Origin: JAVBNA01 sp031551875
GTDB taxonomy: Bacteria; Bacillota; Clostridia; Oscillospirales; Acutalibacteraceae
DNA length: 64,000 nucleotides
NCBI GenBank assembly: GCA_031551875.1
Contig: JAVBNA010000006.1
Location: 1 to 64,000 of the forward strand
Direction: 5' to 3'
Below, one piece after another: positions 59,001-64,000 of the stretch. The notes beneath the pieces are model-generated. The model was not told where the DNA came from. It saw only the letters and a list, made by a program, of their open reading frames with translations, and did not search any database. Every line of letters begins with the position of its first letter. Position 1 is the stretch's first letter. The translations under genes and the position numbers were made by a program.

Positions 59001-61186
59001 GTATAATCGGCCTTATCGAGCAGGTTGATCTTTTTCTGAAGATCCTGCACGGTGATCGCATAGGTGTCGAGATACATCCATGCGGGGGAATTACCCAGGT
59101 TGTTGGCGGTGAACTTGACGTTGGTCAGATTCCGCGTGCCGTACAGCGCGTTCTGGCGGGTGTAGATTGTGGTCGGGATGGTCCTGTTGACCAGTCCGCG
59201 GCACAGGAGCGCCATATCGCTGATGTAATCCTCAAAGAAACGGTATTTGTTCTCGTTGTGGCCGGGGAGCATCTCAATCTTCGTATAACCGTTTGCCGCC
59301 TTATAAGCGTTCAGGATGGAAATGAAGCGATCCACTTCCTTGGCATAGCCGCCGATGGTGTTGATGCTGAACCACAGGTCGCCCGAGCCGAACGCGTCGC
59401 CCGTGAAGATCTTGTCCTTGTAGAACAGGACAAGCGAACCGTTGGTGTGACCGACCACTCTGGCAAGCTTCAGCTGCTCGCCCGCGAACGGGATGGTCTG
59501 ATACTGACGGATCGGCACTCTCTTGGCGGCGTCAATGTTATTCAGACCGTTGATCTCGGCCGGTTCGGTATAGGCATAGCGAATCTGAGCCTGACCGGTA
59601 AAGTTTCGGCTTCCGACCGTGTGGTCGCCGTGGTTATGGGTGAGGAAATAGTCGATGGTCGCCTCTTTGTTGACCAGGACGTTTTCCTTGATGTACGCAA
59701 AGAGGTTGCCGGGACCCATGCCCGAGTCGATGATCAGAGCCTGTCCGTCCTTCTCAATGACGTACATCTGACCCAGTTCATAGTCCTGGATGACGGTGAC
59801 GCCGTCGCCCAGGCTCTGGCTGGTAAAGCTCAGGCGCGGATCCTTATCGTGTTCCGTGGAGGTGGCCGTGTTGACCATGCTCCGCTCGCGCGACTGGTAG
59901 AACATGAAGTTGATCGCGGTTCCGATCATGTAGGCGCGCTCCCAGCAATGGTGCGGGGGCAGAATAGAACCGGCGGTCCAGGTCTCCAGACGGGTGAGCT
60001 GGATGCTGTTCAGGGCGCCGCCGTTAAAGGCGCGCACCGCATTGACAGCCCGCGAGGTGCCGGTGACCAGCGCCTCAAAATCGTTGGCGGCCACATAAGA
60101 GGAGATGGGCATATTGCGCAACGCGTAGAAGGGGTTCTCCGCATTGGTCTGCGCCGCCGTAGCCTTTGTATACCACTCTTCGGGAACCATGCCGCACAGG
60201 GGCATCGCCGCCGCAAAGCGTTTGGGATCGGTCAGGATGAGGTTCCAGGTGCCGATGCCGCCCATTGACATACCCTGGACATAGACGCGGTTGACGTCGA
60301 TGTTGAGCGTGGAGTCGGCGCACAGTTCGTCGAGAAGGCCGAGCAGCAGCTTGGTGACCCGCTCGGTCGTCCAGCCCTCATTGGTCTGGGGCGCGATGAC
60401 GTATGCGGGGTTCTTGTCGATCTGGGGGGATTCCGCCCAAACCGTGGCGCCCTTGTTGGCGACCAGCTGGATCTTGTTGTCGGTGCCGCCTTCGCCGCCG
60501 CCGTGCAGGAAAAGTACCAGCGGATATCCCTTTGCGGGGGCGGGTTTACCGGCTGTTTTGGGGCTGAACATCTGATAATTCAGGGTTTGTCCCTCTTTCG
60601 TGAAGGATTTGGCGACAAATTCGTCCACGACGGCGTTATGGATGCCCGCCTGTGTGTAGGTGCTCGTAAGGTCGGCGGTATTGTTGCCGAATTCGTAGGT
60701 CTTGAGCTGGGTCACCTTGTACTCCATGTTCAGGAATACATTGCCCGTGTAGGTCTCAGAGCCGGTCGGGGAAGCGGCGCCCGCCGCATCGCGGCCGCTG
60801 ACGACTTCCATTTCCACCACGATGTACGAGCCGGGGGTGTCGGAACGCTCTCCGACTTTGCCCGTGTTGTTGACATACACGTCGGTGACAACGCGGCTGC
60901 CCTCAAAGAAGGTGGCCGAGGTGTTGGGGTTCACAGTCTTTACGTTGACCCCAAAGGTGCCCTTGTCGACCGAATCGGCTTTGACAAGCAGACCGGCTTG
61001 GATCACCAGCGCGTCCACACGCTGTCCATAGTCAAACACCGTGGTGTGCAGCTTAAATTCCGCGTCGATTCCGACAATCGCAAACGGAGCGAACTCCGCC
61101 GCTAACACAGAGATGCCGGTGGATGCCATGCCGAATACGAGAAGCAGTGCCAGCAGTAAAGATAGTAGTTTCCTGGTTTTTTTCAT
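56084..61186 (-). CDS. Giant secreted protein: three Ig-esterase units, metallo-beta-lactamase domain, cohesin-like and dockerin modules
   Basis: The ATG at 61186 (1700 residues) starts a clean signal peptide after AGAAAGGAAG. A TTG nine codons upstream is rejected. Three Ig-like plus alpha/beta-hydrolase esterase units follow, with Ser motifs GMSMGG, GCSMGG and GCSAGG (hydrolases at ~204-408, ~905-1128 and ~1278-1515). Their oxyanion regions are FLHGGGEGG, WLHGSGERF and WNHGAGETY, and the candidate acids and His are in TGNDTYAS/DHWSW and SADDASVN/GHWSW. Between units one and two lies a metallo-beta-lactamase-fold domain (~459-665, HNHGDHT, GHTNGS, GDAFGSGD, PGHNE) and a short FIVAR-like helix pair. 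A cohesin-like domain (~1522-1632) and a dockerin (~1640-1700, DVTLNGEVD, DVNKDGKVN) close it. It is probably an extracellular esterase on acetylated or feruloylated glycans. The metallo domain's substrate is unknown. Confidence 0.87.
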   Translation of the reverse strand: MKKTRKLLSLLLALLLVFGMASTGISVLAAEFAPFAIVGIDAEFKLHTTVFDYGQRVDALVIQAGLLVKADSVDKGTFGVNVKTVNPNTSATFFEGSRVVTDVYVNNTGKVGERSDTPGSYIVVEMEVVSGRDAAGAASPTGSETYTGNVFLNMEYKVTQLKTYEFGNNTADLTSTYTQAGIHNAVVDEFVAKSFTKEGQTLNYQMFSPKTAGKPAPAKGYPLVLFLHGGGEGGTDNKIQLVANKGATVWAESPQIDKNPAYVIAPQTNEGWTTERVTKLLLGLLDELCADSTLNIDVNRVYVQGMSMGGIGTWNLILTDPKRFAAAMPLCGMVPEEWYTKATAAQTNAENPFYALRNMPISSYVAANDFEALVTGTSRAVNAVRAFNGGALNSIQLTRLETWTAGSILPPHHCWERAYMIGTAINFMFYQSRERSMVNTATSTEHDKDPRLSFTSQSLGDGVTVIQDYELGQMYVIEKDGQALIIDSGMGPGNLFAYIKENVLVNKEATIDYFLTHNHGDHTVGSRNFTGQAQIRYAYTEPAEINGLNNIDAAKRVPIRQYQTIPFAGEQLKLARVVGHTNGSLVLFYKDKIFTGDAFGSGDLWFSINTIGGYAKEVDRFISILNAYKAANGYTKIEMLPGHNENKYRFFEDYISDMALLCRGLVNRTIPTTIYTRQNALYGTRNLTNVKFTANNLGNSPAWMYLDTYAITVQDLQKKINLLDKADYTAESWAALQTAFDTANNYNVTISQGNTRIAAVKAAIAALVPTSSNDTLGFDLVTEVYPHGQEVKALIIDTVHGVNASFINTETLAVSAKTYHPRTGALVYDGARPVTKAYVSDEKALGDKNLASGRYIVLELAVGFDNTYGSSTLIYQSYNMALNMKYTISQRGRLSDFDYVNYFAQVGQINEVVDDFAYGYSPASGYNYRFFTPAKEAGKKYPLVVWLHGSGERFTDVTRNEAQILANQGGVAWAKPATQAKYPSYVLAPQSGGWTGSNVIALIDEIIAANPDIDQNRIYIAGCSMGGSGTWNTILTDPDKFAAAITCPGGNNGNAATLSAVKDLPLWMVQTGNDTYASTLAAYNTLTSINANVKWTHFDVGGNNYPNDHWSWVPTLQNFYSEEHETYIFDWLFKQTNAMTFEVVSEVFEYGQDTTAVIIDAGKEVSAASINKDTFTVTTDNKLAGATVWSGEREVLKAYVSDSKDVDGAGTESGRYIILELKRGFTVAGATTLVYNRTVSGTRYSGNHRMDLNFAVTQNAEFAVGGVTVRTSTVYEKVGEINPGFDEFDLVNFDGTNYRLYQPESDTALPLVLWNHGAGETYYNISGKNNEGMPLLANMGGVGWLQDKYPSYVLVPQRGTGTNYSQAKTIALIDSLVAAGKVDPNRVYVAGCSAGGGETLTYLANYPTYFAASVPVCPAGGTNAANLAKHKDVPMWFFHSADDASVNVSNTRQKMAILEPLNPLDLKYTEVPNMPYTDPDGTTGLYQGHWSWILPLNNYYSAAYKTNVHDWLFSQSLAADTIIGSTGEIVIVPITVKGAVDMAGFQGSLRYDESLLTLESITAKKGFSLVSDGDSFVVASEGGVGLNGDVIVGYAIFRAKAELNDDVKTVVKAEASTAYNSIPERINLILPPVNITILGIPPVSGDVTLNGEVDLADAILLMQYLSGNATLSAKQLKAADVNKDGKVNVGDVTIIMQMCL

Positions 61187-61381
61187 TGCTCTCTTCTTCC
61201 TTTCTCCATTCAAAATACGTGCAAATTATGCTAAGAATTGCCCGGCCGAAGCAGGATGTACAGCCTCCTCTCTAACAATTTGACCGGATCAACTCAGTAT
61301 AGCCCCTAATGAGAGATAAAACCTGTCAATATATACAAATAAAATGCCGTTGAGATAAACAATTTATCCCTGTTATCTATT

Positions 61382-61410
61382 AATGTAGTATAATGCGCAT
61401 CTTTTGTCAA
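61382..61410 (-). promoter_or_regulatory. Promoter of the giant esterase gene
   Basis: On the minus strand TTGACA (61410-61405), a 17-base spacer and TACATT (61387-61382), giving a leader of ~190 bases. The gap 61187-61728 is AT-rich. Apart from this promoter and the galT terminator, nothing was recognised in it. Confidence 0.55.
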
Positions 61411-61606
61411 TTATAAAAAAACATACAAATTAAAAAAATAAGAAGAAAAACTATAATAAATCGTGAAAAATAGTGTTATACTGTTAGTAAATGGTAATAA
61501 AACATTGTGATGTCGAAAGATTTGTTCAAAATTTGTTGATAATTTTGGAAGAAAATCCCATAGAACAGCTCGCTGACCGCACGATATATAGTCGCACACA
61601 ACGAAA

Positions 61607-61634
61607 AACAGGGATGGCTTTCGCCGTCCCTGTT
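61607..61634 (-). terminator. Terminator of galT
   Basis: AACAGGGATGGC (61607-61618) pairs with 61623-61634 (one mismatch) around TTTC. On the minus strand it is followed by TTTTCGTTG. Confidence 0.75.
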
Positions 61635-61728
61635 TCCCGTTTAGAAAAAGGAGAAATCAAAATTTCCTCGTACGCTGTTTTGGGGGTCGGTTCACACAAA
61701 AAGTCCTTTGAAGGGGAACCGGCCGTAG

Positions 61729-63240
61729 TTAGTTGACGCTCTGGACAAACCGGTCAAAGCCGGCCCAGCCGTCGGGGTTATTTTTGAAGACGCCCGCATC
61801 CTCGAGTATGCGGGAAAACTTCTGCGCAATGGCGGTCTGGAGGAACACTTCGACGGTTTCCTCGGTATAGCCGCCCTGTGCTTTGAGCGCCGAAAGCCAT
61901 TCGGCATGTGCCGCGAGGGAGGGGATTTGCGTCCACTCATCCGAGCCGCTCAGAAGCGCCTGCTTCATGGCGACCATTTCCTCTTTGAGCCGCGCGGGCA
62001 GTATAGCAAGGCCCATAACCTCAATCAGGCCGATGTTTTCCTTCTTAATGTGGTGGTGCTCAGCGTGGGGATGGAAGAGCCCCATGGGGTGCTCCTCCGT
62101 GGTTCGGTTGTTGCGCAGCACCAGGTCCAGCTCAAACCGCCCCCCCCGCATACGCGCGATGGGGGTGATGGTGTTATGGGGCGTGTCGCCCGTGAAGGCG
62201 CGGATCTGACAGTCCTCGTCCGAGTAAGCGCGCCAGTGTTCGAGAATTTTCGTCGAGAGCTGCACCAGACGGTGGCTGCTCTCGGAGGAGAGCCGGATGG
62301 TGGACATTGACCAATTGACCAGTCCCGCATCAATGTCCTCAAATCCCTTAAACTGGACGTTTCTGCGCATGGGGGCGACCGCCATCGGGAACTCGAACCG
62401 TCCGCCCTGGAAGTGGTCGTGCGTCAGGATTGAGCCGCCCACAATGGGCAGGTCGGCATTGGAGCCCACAAAGTAGTGGGGGAACTGCCCGACAAAATCG
62501 AGCAGCTTGCGGAAGGCCGATTCATCAATTTTCATCGGCACGTGCCTTGCGTTGAGCACGATGCAATGCTCATTATAGTAAACGTAGGGCGAATACTGCA
62601 AAAACCAGCTTTCGCCGTCGATGCGGACCGGAATGATGCGGTGGTTTCCGCGGGCGGGATGGGCCACCGTGCCGTAATACCCCTCATTCTCCCGGCAGAG
62701 CAGGCATTTTGGATAGCCGTTGCTGGGCAGATGCTGGGCCGCCGCAATGTCGGCGGGGTCTTTTTCAGGTTTGCTGAGGTTGACCGTGATGATCATGTCG
62801 CCGAAGGGCGTTTTGCCCGTCCATTGCAGATCCTTTGCCACACGATCCATCCGTATGTAGTTGGACGCCTTGGACAGTGCGTAATAGTAGTCGGTCGCCG
62901 CCCTGCTGCCCTTGGTCTGGGCGAGGTGCTCAAACTTGTGCACGATGCTGGAGGGGCGGGGCATCAGGCAATTCATGATCTCGGTGTCCATGATTTCCCG
63001 GTAAACGGGCGTATTTTTCAGAAGGACGCCCTGTTCCGCCGCCCAGTCGAGCATATTCTCAAGAATGGGCTCGGGGGAGGACAGGCTCTCTTCTATGTCT
63101 ATGTCATACTCAGTGTACTGGGTGAGCTTGAGCAGGGCGAGCAGGCGGTTGATGGAGTAGGCCCGGTCAACCGGCTTCATAAGTTGCGCGCCCAGCGCAT
63201 AATGTATAAGGCGGCTGATCTCTTTGTTAATGTCCACCAT
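61729..63240 (-). CDS. galT: UDP-glucose--hexose-1-phosphate uridylyltransferase, class II
   Basis: The 503-residue enzyme swaps UDP between glucose 1-phosphate and galactose 1-phosphate (Leloir pathway). Its length and the ILTHDHFQGG motif place it in the long (Bacillus subtilis GalT-like) class rather than the ~350-residue E. coli class. CLLCRENEGYYG, NEHCIVLNARHVPMKI and GGSILTHDHFQGGRFEFP are visible. The start ATG has GGAAGGGG upstream. It is 26 bases after galE and ends at a terminator, so the two form a galactose operon facing the giant esterase gene. Confidence 0.95.
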   Translation of the reverse strand: MVDINKEISRLIHYALGAQLMKPVDRAYSINRLLALLKLTQYTEYDIDIEESLSSPEPILENMLDWAAEQGVLLKNTPVYREIMDTEIMNCLMPRPSSIVHKFEHLAQTKGSRAATDYYYALSKASNYIRMDRVAKDLQWTGKTPFGDMIITVNLSKPEKDPADIAAAQHLPSNGYPKCLLCRENEGYYGTVAHPARGNHRIIPVRIDGESWFLQYSPYVYYNEHCIVLNARHVPMKIDESAFRKLLDFVGQFPHYFVGSNADLPIVGGSILTHDHFQGGRFEFPMAVAPMRRNVQFKGFEDIDAGLVNWSMSTIRLSSESSHRLVQLSTKILEHWRAYSDEDCQIRAFTGDTPHNTITPIARMRGGRFELDLVLRNNRTTEEHPMGLFHPHAEHHHIKKENIGLIEVMGLAILPARLKEEMVAMKQALLSGSDEWTQIPSLAAHAEWLSALKAQGGYTEETVEVFLQTAIAQKFSRILEDAGVFKNNPDGWAGFDRFVQSVN

Positions 63241-63266
63241 GGATAGATTCCCCTTCCACCTTCAAG

Positions 63267-64000
63267 TTATGCGCCGCCTACGGCGTCAAAGCCGTGCGGA
63301 TGTGCCTGATGCCAGGCCCAGGCCGAGGCAATGATCTCACGCACGTCGGCGTGCATCGGCCTCCAGCCGAGAACGTCCTGTGCTTTTTTTGAAGAGGCAA
63401 CCAGTCGGGCCGGGTCGCCCGCACGCCGGGGGCAGATCGCCTCGGGGATGGGGTGTCCGGTCACTTCGCGCGCCGCATCGACCATCTCCTTGACCGAGAA
63501 GCCGGCGCCGTTGCCCAGATTAAACATGTCGCTGCGGCCGCCGTCCAGCAGGTACTTGAGCGCCAAAATGTGCGCGCGCGCCAGGTCAACCACGTGGATG
63601 TAGTCGCGGATACAGGTGCCGTCGGGGGTGTCGTAGTCGTCCCCAAAGACGGAGATTTTATCCCGCCTGCCCAGCGGAACCTGCAAAATGAGCGGGATCA
63701 GATGGGTTTCTGGGTTGTGGTCCTCGCCGATCGCACCGCCGAAGCCGGCGCCCGCCACATTAAAGTAGCGCAGCGCGACATAGCGCATGCCGTAGGCGCG
63801 GTCGCACCATTTCATCATTTTTTCCATGGCAAGCTTGGTCTCGCCGTAGGGGTTTGTCGGGTCGGTCGGGTCGGTCTCCAGGATGATGTCGCTGCCGGCT
63901 TCGCCGTAGGTCGCAGCGGTGGAGGAAAAAACGATCTTCTCGACGCCGTGGTTTTTCATCGCCGTGAGCAGCACCTCCGTGCCGTGCACGTTGTTGTTGT
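63267..64000 (-). CDS. galE: UDP-glucose 4-epimerase (3' part, cut by window edge)
   Basis: The visible ~244 residues are the C-terminal part of a short-chain-dehydrogenase-type epimerase converting UDP-galactose and UDP-glucose. The frame runs to the window end, reading NNNVHGTEVLLTAM. The Ser-Tyr-Lys catalytic set is present (FSSTAATYGE, NPYGETKLAMEK), with RYFNVAGAGFGGAIGEDHNP, DGTCIRDYIHVVDLARAH, FNLGNGAGFSVKEM and WRPMHADVREII. The first ~85-90 residues, including the NAD-binding loop, lie outside the window. It is upstream of galT in the same operon. Confidence 0.95.
   Translation of the reverse strand, partial: NNNVHGTEVLLTAMKNHGVEKIVFSSTAATYGEAGSDIILETDPTDPTNPYGETKLAMEKMMKWCDRAYGMRYVALRYFNVAGAGFGGAIGEDHNPETHLIPLILQVPLGRRDKISVFGDDYDTPDGTCIRDYIHVVDLARAHILALKYLLDGGRSDMFNLGNGAGFSVKEMVDAAREVTGHPIPEAICPRRAGDPARLVASSKKAQDVLGWRPMHADVREIIASAWAWHQAHPHGFDAVGGA

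Noticed and set aside
61491..61736. Possible 81-residue plus-strand gene before galT's stop
   Set aside because: It runs through the galT terminator hairpin and ends over the galT stop codon, and has no ribosome site.
1..64000. CRISPR arrays, tRNA, rRNA and prophage genes
   Set aside because: No regularly spaced short repeats, no cloverleaf or rRNA-like stretches and no integrase, capsid or tail genes were seen on reading both strands. A dedicated tRNA scan could still find one missed by eye.

Overview
The window looks like chromosomal DNA from a GC-rich Gram-positive Clostridia, most likely Oscillospiraceae/Ruminococcaceae-like. This is inferred from gene content: strong AGGAGG-type ribosome sites, lipoproteins with Gram-positive lipoboxes, YesM/YesN and LytTR/AgrC-type two-component systems, dockerin and cohesin-like modules, a VanZ-type protein, and the long fused PurL. 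Only the first ~700 bases are markedly AT-rich. They hold a cut transposase start, an orphan membrane-protein gene and a 467 bp IS1182-like relic with perfect 14 bp inverted ends, so this edge looks like acquired DNA.

Layout. 1-1.2 kb: mobile-element debris. 1.3-15.2 kb: a secretome block with a 1666-residue glycosidase-like protein ending in cohesin-like plus dockerin modules, two CAP-domain/Big_2/copper-amine-oxidase-N-like proteins, a malic enzyme, a membrane-anchored cohesin-like protein and a cohesin/Big_2/CuAO-N-like protein. 15.3-16 kb: an AlsE-like epimerase. 16-29.5 kb: a sugar sensing and uptake island. On the minus strand lie a response regulator, a sensor kinase, a membrane-anchored sugar-binding protein and a glucose/galactose-binding-protein homologue. 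On the plus strand lie three MglB-like lipoproteins, one MglA-like ATPase, two MglC-like permeases and a small coiled-coil membrane protein. 29.6-33.1 kb: proBA and a proline-rich membrane protein. 33.2-40.2 kb: three tiny overlapping genes, a YfcE-like phosphoesterase, biotin ligase, purL and prmA. 40.2-44.8 kb (minus): a membrane protein, a znuBCA-like metal transporter, a flavodoxin-like protein and an Ala/Glu-rich coiled-coil protein. 45-49.3 kb: an ABC exporter, a VanZ-like protein, a degenerate Nudix-like protein and a glycosyltransferase. 49.3-56 kb: a sigma-4-like pair, DAHP synthase, an unknown protein, a LytTR/AgrC-like system, and a ferredoxin/CcdA/TlpA cluster. 56-61.2 kb: a giant secreted protein with three Ig-esterase units, a metallo-beta-lactamase domain, and cohesin-like plus dockerin modules. 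61.7-64 kb: galT and the 3' part of galE.

How it fits together (inference). The two giant dockerin proteins probably attack complex carbohydrate outside the cell, and may be held there by cohesin-dockerin contacts that include the small membrane-anchored cohesin-like protein. Released sugar would be sensed by the anchored binding protein with the YesM/YesN pair, imported by the expanded Mgl-like system, and fed through galT/galE. The most unusual parts are the dockerin proteins that carry their own cohesin-like domain, the triple-esterase plus metallo-beta-lactamase protein, and the three importer binding proteins with non-canonical ligand residues beside a regulator-linked homologue that keeps the canonical set. 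No tRNA, rRNA, CRISPR array or prophage was recognised.
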